A DNA stretch of 64,000 bases from assembly GCA_963678705.1 (NCBI GenBank), contig OY783204.1, positions 1,860,001 through 1,924,000 of the forward strand, read 5' to 3'. The notes under the pieces are model-generated. The model was not told the DNA's origin. It did not search any database and saw only the letters and a list, made by a program, of their open reading frames with translations. The stretch is from Panorpa germanica. Its lineage: Eukaryota; Arthropoda; Insecta; Mecoptera; Panorpidae. Positions 23,120 through 34,459 of the stretch are shown piece after piece. Position numbers and translations under genes: made by a program. Positions within the stretch are counted from its first letter, which is position 1, and every line of letters starts with the position of its first letter.

Positions 23120-25300
23120 AAAATCACTAAATCACGAAAAAAAAATCCATGTAATTTTTTTTTTTTTTTGCAAAATATCTATTATATGCTATATACACAA
23201 AGCTTGTAGATCATTTTTATCACTACCACTGAATTTATATCACTGAATTTATATAAAATTGCACTGTATAGTAATGAAGTTGCTTATCAAAACCTCAAAT
23301 ATTCAATTATTTTTATTCAATTCGTAATAACTTGAAATAGTCATTTTTGTCCTTTTAATAGTTAAATGGGTAAAACCTACAAAAAAAAAAATCTTCAATT
23401 CACATCAACCTTTTTCCCCCACATATATTTGCCAACCTTTACAATCACTGTTAAACAAGAGAAGTGCAAAAGAGATGCAGAATTAAACATCAAAGCTATA
23501 GCAGCTGTTGCGTCGACCCATAATGTTTCAATATGTCATGATGTAACACCAAAAATAAATATAAAATTACTTATTATAATCTTTTAGTGTGTGAAAACTG
23601 ATTATTATATTCAATGTTTAAAATTTGTTTCTTATTCGAAGTTTACTTTCGCTCTATAACGGTCACATTTACTTAGTTCTGTCATTTTGGGATTATTGAT
23701 TTTATAATTAAACAATAAGACATGAAAACTGTATGTGGTACAATTTATAAGAAAAAGAACAAATTTTACTATATTTGTAGAAGACTCAGATTGCTAGATG
23801 CTAATACAACCATAGAGCTAGAAGCGTTGCAATAATAAAAAGATAATGGTACTAATTTAGATTATTTAAACAAATATCCATACGTAAAGAAAATATTTGT
23901 AAAACATAACACTTGTTCGCCAAGTTCTGCCCCGTAGAATGTCTGTATTTGTTTGGTGGATTGAGGATGAGACCTCATCGACGAAAAATGAACGACAAAA
24001 TTGTTGGAACAAATAGTGGTATGAAAATCCGTAACATAAATAACATTTGTATCATATGTAAATTCTTGTAGTTAACAAAGAAATATAAAATATAACATTT
24101 ATATCAGTAACATAAAAAGTATTCTATTTTCTCAAATCTATTTTTAAAATACGTATTTTGCATTTTGTATTTAAATAATTTTGAAAACTGTTTGTCAATA
24201 TCTCTCATTACAATATAAAATTACAATATATATCCAGTATAAAACTATTAAATTTTTAAAAGGTTCTGTATTAGGCAAAGAAAATCTGTCACCTCTCATA
24301 CCATAAAGTGATAATCCAACCTCCAATTTGAAATTTAAACTTAAACCATGAATATTGTCTATTTCTTAATTAAAAGTGGTAAATGACTATTACAAATGAC
24401 GTCATAATACAAAAATGATAATTAAAATAGAAACTGAATTAGGGTTCTAAAGAAAATTATTATACTAAATCATGAACGAAATAAAACAGCAACAGATGTG
24501 CAACCACATTAACATAAATATCAGAAATCAAATAGATTATTACAGGAACAAAAATTAAAGAAAATTGGCACGATACATTACTTATAAGTTCTCCATGTTG
24601 ATAATAGAACTCAATCTATTCATATCATCTACATTTTTCTACAAGTATCACAACTCGCTTATATTAAAATAACCATATGGATTTTTAATTACTCAAATCC
24701 ATTTTACCAAAATTAAAACTCCAAGTCTATTATTTTAATCAATTTTGACTATGAGCTGATAAGTACGACCGTGTCTCAGCCATATTGTCAGCCATATTAC
24801 TCTGAACATTACTGGCCACGTGGCGGTAGCCTGACGTTACCAAGCGGTTACCGAACGTACAAATGATGCGGTTCGAAACAAACCACTGACACAAATAAAC
24901 TGTTTATTGTACGAACCCTTGACATTTGAATAAACGGATAAAGCGGTAAATTCAAATCATTACAAATAGTATAATTTCTTCATTGCACAATAAAAGTAAT
25001 AAGAGCAAACCTGTGTAAAATTTTATTGCTCATCTATTATTGCGTATTATTTTAGAAAATCTAGAAATATATATTTTCACATAAAAAATTAGAGCTTTAA
25101 TTATTGGTTGGCCATAACTTTTACAAAAAATAAAGACCATCCGATTTGGATTCGATTACTTTTTATTAAATATAAAAGAAAATCTACTTTCTTATCATTT
25201 ATGGAAACATCGTGAAAAAACGTGAACAGGCATTGTAAATGTTTTAAAAAATAGTAAATGCTTTAGCCGGTGCTCGTGACTCATATCGAAGCACCCAGGT
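23120..25300. other. AT-rich intergenic stretch, one dispersed repeat
   Basis: No convincing gene. The 73-codon frame at 23366-23587 has no recognisable features. About 24220-24425 is similar to 45425-45640 (see the repeat entry). A more GC-balanced patch at 24770-24870 is unassigned. Confidence 0.5.
24220..24425 (+). repeat. Dispersed repeat also found at 45425-45640
   Basis: Shared words include TATTAAATTTTTAAA, CTGTCA near the middle, CAATTTGAAATTT, and TTAATTAAAAGTGGTAAA. The two copies are diverged and have no coding content; this may be a MITE. Confidence 0.6.
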
Positions 25301-25317
25301 GAATCACAAATTAAATA

Positions 25318-26262
25318 ACTTTTTATTTATTTATTTAGCCTTGACATTTAAACATCATAGCCACCATCAACTGTTTTTTATATACAATTTTATATGAAAT
25401 TTATAATTCTATTTTACAATTTCCTAAATATTTAAATAATTCTCTAATTAATCACTTAACCAAAATGAAGTATTAACAGGAAAAGTTTAAATCTTATCCA
25501 ATATTTCACTATAAAATTTTGATCTTAGTTCACTATAATTATTGCACTCAAATATGATGTGACAAATAGTTCCTAATTGCCACATTGGCATCTATATCGT
25601 TAGATTTAATATTATTTTTATACAGGTCAGCTGGGGTTTTACAATGATTACTTTTGATTCTGATTATAGTTGATATAATTTTTCGGGACCCATTTCTGAA
25701 CCATCTTTTCTTAAATATGGATATAATAATCACTTCCTTTTAGCTGAGTTTTGTTCATGAAATCTTGGTTTCTCAAATTGAACTTCAATTTTTTTATTAT
25801 ATTAAAAATTTCATATGCAGGAAATTTCACTTTCATATCAATTTCTAAATTTATAGATTCCTTTGCAATTTCGTTTCCTCTTATTTCACAATGTCCTGAG
25901 GGTATGCATACAAATTTTATGGTATAAGTTTTAGTAATTAAATTGAAAAAGAGCTCCTTAATTTTACATGTCAAAATATCATTATTTGATTTGTGATCAT
26001 TGGAATTTAAATTTTTAAAACCACTTAAGAAATCCGTTATTATTTTAATTTTATTATTATTCATATTGTCATTAATTTCCAATGCTTTTAATATTGCTGA
26101 TTTTTCACCAGAATAAGAGCAAACTTGGTTATTTAATTTAAATTAACATAAAGCGAATTTATTTGATCATATACAGCAAATTCTGTTTCATTTTTTTCAA
26201 TCAAATCAATGGATGCATCTGTGTATATTACTTTTGTAATATTTGTCTTAAATTAATGCATT
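25318..26262 (-). pseudogene. LINE 3' end: RNase H and C-terminal HIIFEC region
   Basis: On the minus strand, from high to low coordinate: DASIDLIEKNETEFAVYDQI (RNase H entry), IKIITDFLSGFKNLNS, KFVCIPSGHCEIRGNEIAKE (the WxPGHxxIxGNExAD block), then IISTIIRIKSNHCKT and CHIIFECNNYSELRS. This is the RNase H domain and the HIIFEC tail of I/Jockey-group LINEs. Stops and a shift near 26105 and 25720 break it. The T-rich text at 25318-25335 on the plus strand would be the poly(A) end. No RT is attached. Confidence 0.75.
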
Positions 26263-26279
26263 ATTAATTTTTTTTTTTC

Positions 26280-27729
26280 AATGGGCTTGTGTCCTCATTT
26301 TTTAGTGGTTGATTTTTCAATTATTGATTGAAATTGATGTTAATAAATGTGTATTGGCGTGTCTATTTTATTAAATATCTAAATATTGACGGAGATATAG
26401 CAATTAAAAGTTTGAATTGTAGTTTTAGCGCTAGAAATGGTCGGCCATATTTGTATGACGTGAAATGCATTTTAACGTCAGTTATTTGTTGAGTAGGTCG
26501 GTGCTGTGGTAATGTTTTGTAGCTGTTGGTAGTCATAATAAGCAAGTCAAGTGAAAGAATAATAATTTTTTATTTTATTTAACCCTGTTACGGCAGACAT
26601 AATATTGGAATTTTATTGTTCCTTGAAATAGTTGTAAATAATATTTGATATTTTGATATATAAATGCATATAGCAGAGATTTATGAGCTGTAAGGTTGGT
26701 AACCTTACACAAGGAGTGTGATGTCACATGCACTTGGAATGTGTACAACGTTGAATCCCTTTAATAATTACAGAGACAAAATGACTTTTTTAATTGTTAA
26801 TATCTCCTAACATATAAGGAGTTATTAAGAAATAATTGAACATTTGAGGTTCTAGTAACCCACTTTATCCATATGTAGTACACTTTTATAGAAATTAAGG
26901 CATAGGACACAAGCCCATTGTGTTGAGTTATAGTAACAATGCGGACGTTCCTTTCCGTTCTTCAAATATTCAATAATTAATTTAATAATTTTTAACAACT
27001 ATTGTTCGTTATGCTATAATGAATAATAGATTCATAACCAAAACAATAAGAAAGTATTCTTAAAATATTTAATAATAGTAGTTAAAAATATTTTCAATTA
27101 TTTATTTAATTTAAGATAGATCTTACGAAATAATCTCTAAAACATCAAAACCAACAGTTAAGGGTGGTCAGTGTGTCCAGTAATTAACAGGCGTTACACT
27201 GACCAAAGAATGCCAAACATGATGCGATCACCCAAGAAAACCATCCAATAAAATGTAAGTTTTAGCGTCAAGAAAAGTAGCTTGCTAGGAAGGCTTACGC
27301 AAGTGGAACCAAACATCCTGCCCTTAAATAAAAAATCCGCTGCCAACCTTACAGATCATAAATCTCTGCTATATGTATTTATATATCAAAATATCAAATA
27401 TTATTTACAGCTATTTCGAGGAACAATAAAATTTCAATATTACGTCTGCCGTAACAGGGTTAAATAAAATAAAAACTTATTATTCTTTGACTTTACTTAA
27501 TTATTTCGACTACCATCAGCTACAAAATATTACCACAGCACTGACCTACTCAACAAGTAACTGGCGTTAAAATGCATTTCACGTCATACAAATATGGCCG
27601 ACCATTTCTAGCGCCAAAACTACAATTTAAATTTTTAATTGCTATATCTTCGTCAACATTTAGATATTTAATAAAATAGACACGCCAATCGAAAAATCGA
27701 CCACTAAAAAATGAGGACACAAGCCCATT
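26280..27729. mobile_element. Large fold-back (long-TIR) element
   Basis: The left end AATGGGCTTGTGTCCTCATT (26280) and right end AATGAGGACACAAGCCCATT (to 27729) are exact inverted repeats. The similarity continues inward for about 430 and 390 bp, through matched words such as ATGGTCGGCCATATTTGT and GCCGTAACAGGGTTAAAT. A third copy of the end motif (GGACACAAGCCCATT, 26904-26920) lies inside. No transposase is present, so this is a non-autonomous MITE/Foldback-type element. A shorter relative is at 32790-32962. Confidence 0.85.
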
Positions 27730-28649
27730 TAAATAAAATAATAGAAAAGTCCGGCCTTTAGAACTTTTAAGTTATCACTAAGGACCTCCTCACATGAGAC
27801 GAATGTTTGCAAACCTAAGCCCCGAAGAGAATGTGATTACAACTGTTATTAGTGAGAGATCGAGGAAAGGCACACGAATCGGTTGATTGCAAACTAAACG
27901 CGAAACGAAGTTTTCAACGAAAACGAGCACGAGCTATGTCGAGCCGTGTATCGTGACTCTATAGAATTTTTAACAATAGCAAAACAGGGGATTCTTTTGT
28001 GTTATATTTGATTGTATGTATGTATTTAAATATTTTTCAATAGTATTCGTAAACATCTCTGTTGATGAAACCAACAATCCCCTGCGACCGAGAAATATAG
28101 TCACTGAATATATGCTCAAAACCAGTTTAAGATCAGTTTAGTTACGTTCGTGCCGTGTGTTTTATCTCACTCGTATACACGTTCGTTCTCTCACTAAGAA
28201 CTCAGTTCTATTCTCTTTCGATTCGGGTAGATTGTGGGCTAAGTTTTGCAACCAGTCGCCCCATGTGCGCAGGGCCTTATGTGCGGAGGACCATATTATT
28301 AAACACTCACTATGGCAAACACAGTAATAAAATTTGTTACTACGCACAATGTGGTACGCGTCACGCAGAAACTGACAAGCGCGCGGTTCTCCATGGTTTG
28401 TGATTGTCGTTGTCTTAAACGGGGAATTCCGCAATGACTGATGTTTATTGACACGTGTCGTGGATGTGTTGCCAACTTTTGGGCGGCCGTTTAACCCGGA
28501 GAAACAAAGAGTTTCCTTTTTTGACCTTTGTAATTTTTGAAGTGAAAACTTCTTTAGGCACGTTGGGCACTTTTTTATGATATGATTTTTTACTCGGGGG
28601 AGAACGGCTTAAAAGTTTGAGTGAGATTATGAATAACATTTTACGAATT
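27730..28649. other. Stretch without identified gene
   Basis: Base composition is less AT-rich between 27780 and 28440, but the small frames on both strands (up to 90 codons) resemble nothing I know. It may be the interior of a non-autonomous element ending at 28716. Confidence 0.4.
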
Positions 28650-28716
28650 TTTGCTTACACACGTTTGGGGCCCCGTATCATTAATACGGCTGATACGGCG
28701 GTAGCTACGCCCCTGT
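28650..28716 (-). repeat. hAT-type terminal sequence
   Basis: Reading the minus strand from 28716: CAGGGGCGTAGCTACCGCCG, followed by the inverted words ATACGGC/GTATCATTAATACGG and GGGGCCCC. CAGGGGCGTAGCTA is a common terminal repeat of hAT elements. A similar start, CAGAGGCGTAGCTAGG, is at 32664. Confidence 0.5.
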
Positions 28717-28820
28717 AAAGTATGTACATTTGCAAATACGAAGTATGTTTTAATATTTTTTATTTTAGTATATTTAATACTTTGACAGTAAAAAATTATA
28801 GGTTAGGATTATTTGAGATA

Positions 28821-30363
28821 ATGGATATAATTTACGACGATGATGTCCTTCTTTTGGCAATTGCTGCTCATATTGAGAACCAAAAATTACAGAAAGTTAT
28901 AACAAAATGTCGTAGTTAATACAAAATGTTGTTACGTCTCAATCAAAAATAAGATCATTGAAAATGAGATCATTTGAACTGACTAATACAGAATTCAGAG
29001 CGAAATTCAGATTTTCTAAGAAAATTATAAAAATTAGTATCGCTATACTAAAACCCAACGCCCCGAAACAAATGCTGTATCTTTTGAAAGCAAGGTTACA
29101 AATTATATTGTTAGAAGTTATATTTTTATAATAGAATTAATAAAAATGATAGTATCAGGTTTACTGCCTGCGTCTTTAATTGTTTTTCTATTGTTTTAGT
29201 TCTTTGCCGCTCTATGTTATAGTTCTTCAGATGTGAGTCTTACCAACGAGTTGTTGGAGCGAAATTTAATATATCTCTTTCACAGACTATGGTGAGTACA
29301 AGTATATACATCTAGTCTGTGATTTGCTTCTAAAATATTTAATATCTTATATATTTTTATTTATAAACCTGTTATTGCAGATTTTACAATATATACAACA
29401 TACGGGGTGTTATAGGTGCCATTGATTGGACTCATATACGTATTGTAAAGCCAAAAATATATGATCCTGTTTACCCAGCACGCATATATATGGACAGACG
29501 CAGTCATTACAGCTTGAATGTTAAAGTGGTAAACGAAACAAAATGTACTTGTATTACTGTGATGAGTGTTGTTGAATTATGTTAATTGTTAACATTATTA
29601 GTTAGTATCATATATCCCTAACTTTATTATAGATTATGCGAATATAATTATTGTAGTATAGTTAATTAGTTGAAATTCATTCTGCGCTTAATTGTTCTGT
29701 AACTCCAGGTGTCTGATTGTAATAACGCATCTTATCTTTAAATGCTGGATATCCTGGTTCTGTTCATGAGGCAGCAATCTGGCAGTTATCAAAGGTCAGA
29801 AAACACATGGAGAACCTGTATATGTCTACGTTTTTAATAGGTTTGTATATTATAGTAATGAGTAAAGCAGTGTGTTAATTTTTAGTAATTTTATTCTATT
29901 TTATAGGAGCTTCAGGTTATTCGCAGCAACCTTGAATATTCACACCAATTTCCAACGCAGTTGATGGTTCGTCAGATGATTTGTATATTAAACACATCAA
30001 AAAAGCAAGAAAACCTGTCGAGAGGACATTTGGTATTATGAAGCAACGCTTCAGATGTTACTTACACGATCGTGTGCTACATTACAAGCCTACAATAGCC
30101 TCAAAAATAATTTATACAGTGGCAGTATTTCACAACATTGCTACTGCAAATAATTTGACACTTGATGAAGAATACATACACCAACAAAATGATTATGGTA
30201 ATGGTAAATTTACAATATTATTAATATCATATATAATAATTAATACATTTGTTCATTCCTTCAGATACCGTGCAACCATCTGAACATGAATTTGATCAAA
30301 ATGAGCGAAATTGGCGAAGACTAAGCCAAGCAGCAAGACAATTATATATTAGAATAAATTATT
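28821..30363 (+). pseudogene. PIF/Harbinger transposase with introns, catalytic Asp lost
   Basis: The sequence starts MDIIYDDDVLLLAIAAHI and continues with broken frames FELTNTEFRAKFRFSKK and YQRVVGAKFNISLSQTMVS (helix-turn-helix region). DDE parts follow: RGVIGAIDWTHIRIVKP (first Asp), an intron 29529-29708 that joins SLNVKV to VSDCNN in phase, PGSVHEAAIW, an intron 29841-29906 that joins TFLIG to ASGYS in phase, then RKPVERTFGIMKQRFRC (Glu). The second catalytic Asp, normally LlGDsGY, reads GASGY, a one-base change. N-terminal stops and shifts also occur. The partner Myb-like gene lies tail-to-tail at 30440. Confidence 0.88.
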
Positions 30364-30439
30364 AACATCAATTATATTTATTATTTATTACAATATAAAA
30401 AAAATATAATGAGCTCTATCCTCGCTTCAATTAATTGTT

Positions 30440-31429
30440 TTATTCTTTCTGATTCTTCTTTTGTAGAGTCCGTCGTCTTTCATCTATCTTTACTCTGGAT
30501 TCCATTGATTTTGCAATAGAAGCAAGAGCAGAAGCTACTTGATCAATCTGGCCTTCGACTGCTAACAGATCTGCTATCTGTGTCAAGCAATTTGTTCCGT
30601 TGCGAGCTAAAATTTAAATAACATTAATATGGCTTTATCATATGAATAATTTATTTGTATTGAACAACTAAATTGTAAGAACAAATATTATACTCCTACG
30701 TGTTTTTCTACTTTCAGTAGGTAGAACAGTATGGTCAACCGTAGGCTCAACCATTTCAGATTCCATTGGTATTTCATCTGCGGATTCCTTTAAATCAAAT
30801 TAATTTTAATTTTTTTCGAAGATTTTTAATAAACCTACTGAAAAAAACTTACAACATAAGCATAGACTTCTTCAAATTGTTCGCTGTTATGTTCAACCTC
30901 AACTGAGGTAGAAGCTGTGGTTTGGAGGTTGTCTGTTTTGTGTTCCATCTTTATTTAATTGAATTATTATAAATCGCTGTATATAAATAGTTTTTACTAA
31001 CATTAAACCTTGCAGTAAACGGATCTGCCGTTATTACCTTTTTACACATAATGTGCAGCAACCTTTCCTCAACATTACTTAATTACCTGTAGTACGCAGG
31101 TGTATTTTCCGGGCCTTCTTCTTAACATCAAATCTCCAGCTTCTCAATACCTGGGGAGAAGTATTTATTCAAAAATAACAATATTTTATTTTGAATAACT
31201 TTGTGGTTAAGAAAATTATCTGAATTTCAACCTTTTTCCATTTCTTGACATCTTTTTCCACACCTGCAGCACAGGAATTTAAGAGAATGGTTAGGGCATT
31301 CCACTGGGTACTTAAATAATTCGGATCACTTGAAATTTGCTTATTTTCCCTAAATCCGGGATTATCTTCCAGAAAGTTTAAATATGCGGTGTATTGAGCA
31401 GTTGAAGTGCAACATCTTGTACCAGACAT
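30440..31429 (-). pseudogene. Harbinger-associated Myb/SANT-like protein (zeste-type DNA binding), multi-exon
   Basis: Exons on the minus strand: 31231-31429 (MSGTRCCTSTAQYTAYLNFL ... TQWNALTILLNSC ... KKWKK), 31087-31150 (VLRSWRFDVKKKARKIH), a piece near 31020-31070 (VEERLLHIMCKKVITADPF), 30853-30935 (SVEVEHNSEQFEEVYAYV), 30700-30787, and 30440-30606 (a coiled tail IADLLAVEGQIDQVASALAS, then RRRTLQKKNQKE, stop). The first exons match the regulatory protein zeste/Myb_DNA-bind_5 fold. Most junctions keep phase; between 31087 and 31070 the frame is shifted and the usual GGG motif is missing, so it is broken. Harbinger elements need such a protein to bind their ends and bring transposase to the nucleus. 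Confidence 0.82.
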
Positions 31430-31496
31430 TTTTTTACTTCTGCACATAAGTTTGAAAATTGTAAATAAAAGGTATTTATGTATTGTAAATAATATA

Positions 31497-31500
<4 letters not shown>

Positions 31501-31558
<58 letters not shown>
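31501..31558. repeat. (TA)n microsatellite
   Basis: An uninterrupted TA run of nearly 60 bases near the start of the Myb-like gene. TA-rich target preference and slippage are common at such sites. Confidence 0.95.
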
Positions 31559-31559
<1 letters not shown>

Positions 31560-31560
<1 letters not shown>

Positions 31561-32564
31561 CAATAAATTAAAATAATATTATATCCTTACATGTAAATAA
31601 TATAATTTACTTACTTTATTTGGGTTTAATTGCAATTTTAATACAAACGTTTATGCTGTTAAATACAAGTGTATTTTTATTTATTAATCATAAAATTTTG
31701 AATTTAGAAAGAACTTTCTTTAGTTAATATTTTAAATTTCTGTTGGTAGCTTTAGCTAAGTTTACAACTAATCCAGTTTGGCGTCTGATAGTTACCAAAC
31801 ACTTACGATGAGGGTTTCAAAATATCTATTTCGTTGTCATGTCACGTAATAGCCCCGTTGGATACAAATACGAACACGACGCCTGGTCTCTATCTGAAGG
31901 AGTTACAAAATAAGCCCTATATTTCATTTTATTACTGTAAAGTATAGACATCTAGTGTCGATTTCAGCAACTAATATGACAGTTGTACGATTCACATTTA
32001 TGTACGGAAGTTATGTAAAAATAAATACCGCAATATTTTAATTAAGAATCTCAGCCTTACAATTCCATAAACCAGTTTACATTCTTAAAACTACATATCA
32101 CGCTGTATTTCCCTTGTCTCTTATTTCCTTCGTTTACTTCTAATTTAAAAGAGAATTTATATAGTAAGTTTGGTCAGTAGTAACGCGGGAAATTTGAACA
32201 TTAAACTTGTTTTTGAACAGCATACTGAATGGGATTGTCAACTCAATGTTTTTTAGTTTTTGATCGAAATAAAGGTTAATATATGTATATTGACGTTTTT
32301 ACTTTTCTAAATATACAAAGATGACGAGTTTATACCTATATCAAATTTGAATTAAAATTCTTCCGCATGTTTTAGATCTACGTATGACGTAACAGAAGAA
32401 CAATGTAATCGGGATTAATTTTCCTTTTTACAACCATCGTAATATAAAACTTTATAAGATACAGAATCCAACTATTAGTAGTAAGTTCTGTTCAGTAAAA
32501 GATATGATAAATCAGTGAACGTAACGTATCATGTATTGTAATTTTTATATAACGTTGGATCGCT
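31560..32564. other. AT-rich stretch without identified gene
   Basis: I see nothing coding. The part at 31740-31940 is richer in GC but unrecognised. Confidence 0.4.
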
Positions 32565-32660
32565 TTAATAATTGAAGAAACAAAATGACTATTTTAATCG
32601 TTACTATCTTTTAAGATATAGCGAGTTACTAAAAAATAATTGAACATTTGAGGTTCTGCT
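32565..32660 (+). repeat. Fragment related to the fold-back element interior
   Basis: TTTAATAATTGAAGAAACAA, then AAAAATAATTGAACATTTGA and GGTTCT, parallels 26757-26865 and 32790-32900. It stops where a hAT-type end begins at 32664. Confidence 0.7.
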
Positions 32661-32663
32661 CAG

Positions 32664-32745
32664 AGGCGTAGCTAGGTAACCAAATGCTCTGGTGCAAAAA
32701 GAAACTGTGGCCCTAACTAAACAGTTTAGGTTTTATCAAGTCAAA
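32664..32745 (+). repeat. hAT-type terminal sequence, interrupting the fold-back repeat
   Basis: CAGAGGCGTAGCTAGGTAAC at 32664 resembles the end at 28716. It sits between two partial copies of the fold-back interior repeat. Confidence 0.45.
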
Positions 32746-32789
32746 ATATAAATATATATAAATACTTTAAAGTACTATTACTAAATACT

Positions 32790-32962
32790 ATTGAGTCCTT
32801 TGAATAATTAAAGAGACAAAATGACTTTTTTAATTGTTAATATCTCTTAACATATAAGGAGTTATTAAAAAATAATTGAACATTTGAGGTTCTAGTAATT
32901 AACTTTATCAATATATAGTACACTTTTATAGAAATTAAGACATAGGACAAAAAGCCCATTTT
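32790..32962 (+). repeat. Second fold-back relative with terminal AAGCCCATTT
   Basis: About 165 bp similar to 26757-26920, ending CATAGGACAAAAAGCCCATT, one of the element's ends. The mirror half is absent. Confidence 0.8.
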
Positions 32963-32969
32963 CAAATGC

Positions 32970-33680
32970 ATAGAGTCGTTTTTTGAACCACCATGCAAAA
33001 TTCAGTACGAAACATATAAAAAACAAACCTAGCCATACATATACCTGGACTATTATAATACAACTATTGTCATTTATTAAGATGATTTAAGTCAGTCATG
33101 TGCTAGTGGTCTTTATCTGGTGGATTGTAAAAATGTAAACATAACTTCAGTATATTTTAAACTTTTTCTATAATGTTTTTTTTTTATATATATTTGTTTC
33201 TATAGTTCTACAATAATATATAAGATTTAGTTTACATTAAAAGTTATACAAAGTTAGAGAATTTTCAATATCATTTTAAATTGTATTAAACTGAGTGTAC
33301 GGTTTCTATGCAGTTGCTTTTTGCAGGCCCGAATTTGAGGGAGGGCAGGCGGGGCTACTATACCAGGGCCTCCACAATAGAGATAAAAGCAATAAATTTT
33401 TGAAAGACTTGACGGAAAAAAATGGTTTTATTATTCGGAAAATAATTAGGGGCCTCCGCTCCTTCGTTACCCCCAGTACGTACATTTAAATTTTCAGTCA
33501 TATATATTTTGCTTTTGAGAGCGTGTAGTTGTTTACATTTAACTCGTGCAGTGTTTATTTAATATAAAGGTCATTGATAAATGCATCTTGTAAGTAAAAT
33601 AAAATTGTTGCATAAATTAAGACAAATATTAAAAATCAAATTACTTTCATAAATTTTACAATTAATAGTTTGCGAGTAAT
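32970..33680. other. Stretch without identified gene
   Basis: The only notable text is the GC-richer 33320-33480 (GGGCCTCC, AGGGGCCTCCGCTCC), which looks like non-autonomous transposon sequence. Confidence 0.4.
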
Positions 33681-34453
33681 GTGTTCTTACTGGGAGATTC
33701 CTTTATGGTAATATTCGGAGACAGGAATATTAGGAAAAGTAAAATACCGCCAAAACAATAAATGGACGGTAGATCTAGCAGTTGATGGACGTAAATCGAG
33801 GCAGCTAGCTAGCTAATCATTTCAATAGAATACATAAAACACTTATGATGAGAAACGTGATAGTTATGATTGGAGTAAATGATCTTCTTCGTGTACGTAT
33901 TTTTATTTACATTTATATTTCTAGTTTTTAACACTTGAACATATATATAACTTATTTATAATAACTGATCAATGAAACTGATTAATGAAAAGTACATTTT
34001 TATATTTTTTAGGGTATCCCAGTACAGCAGTTTAGTCTAAACTGCTACAATATAGCTAGAAAACTTAATGGGAATAATGTGATTTGGCTGACAATTCCCC
34101 TAACGCCGAAAACCATTAATAAATCAACATTAACAGATGACTACAATACATCTATACTAACATTAAATAATAGTAAATATTAGTTTGAATTTATTATAAA
34201 TTTTTTACGTATATAATTTTATTACCTTCTTAAAATATTGCAGTTCCTTATATTAGAGTGATAGATGTGCGTCATCATTTCATTAAAAGAAATATTATTA
34301 GAACAGATATGTTTGAGAGGTAAAGATATTAATATCATAAGTAATGAACTATACTGCACGTTGGTTTAAATATATATATATATCAATTTTAGATATTCTG
34401 ACCTACTACATTGGAACTTACGAGGGATGTCAGCTGTGGCGAATTTTTATTAA
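33681..34453 (+). pseudogene. SGNH-hydrolase/OSK-like gene, intron-containing, probably decayed
   Basis: Exon A (to 33892) reads VFLLGDSFMVIFGDRN (SGNH block I, GDS), then WTVDLAVDGRKSRQLA, then MMRNVIVMIGVNDLLR (block III, GxND). Exon B (34013-34172) reads GIPVQQFSLNCYNIARKLNG and NVIWLTIPLTPK; exon C (34244-34319) IPYIRVIDVRHHFIKRNI; exon D (34393-34453) YSDLLHWNLRGMSAVANFY (block V, DxxH). The three introns start GT and end AG, and every junction keeps the frame. Exon A carries two frameshifts, one a duplicated CTAG near 33804-33812. The block spacing resembles the OSK domain of Oskar or related GDSL hydrolases; both serine and DxxH positions are kept, unlike Oskar. The missing upstream exons and the shifts suggest a pseudogene or a misassembled gene. 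Confidence 0.6.
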
Positions 34454-34459
34454 CAACTT

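Noticed and set aside
28155..28434. Overlapping frames of 82 and 90 codons on both strands
   Set aside because: No motif, no splice logic, and GC-richer noncoding sequence easily yields such frames.
31378..31563. Open frame of alternating Tyr-Ile
   Set aside because: It is only the translation of the TA microsatellite.
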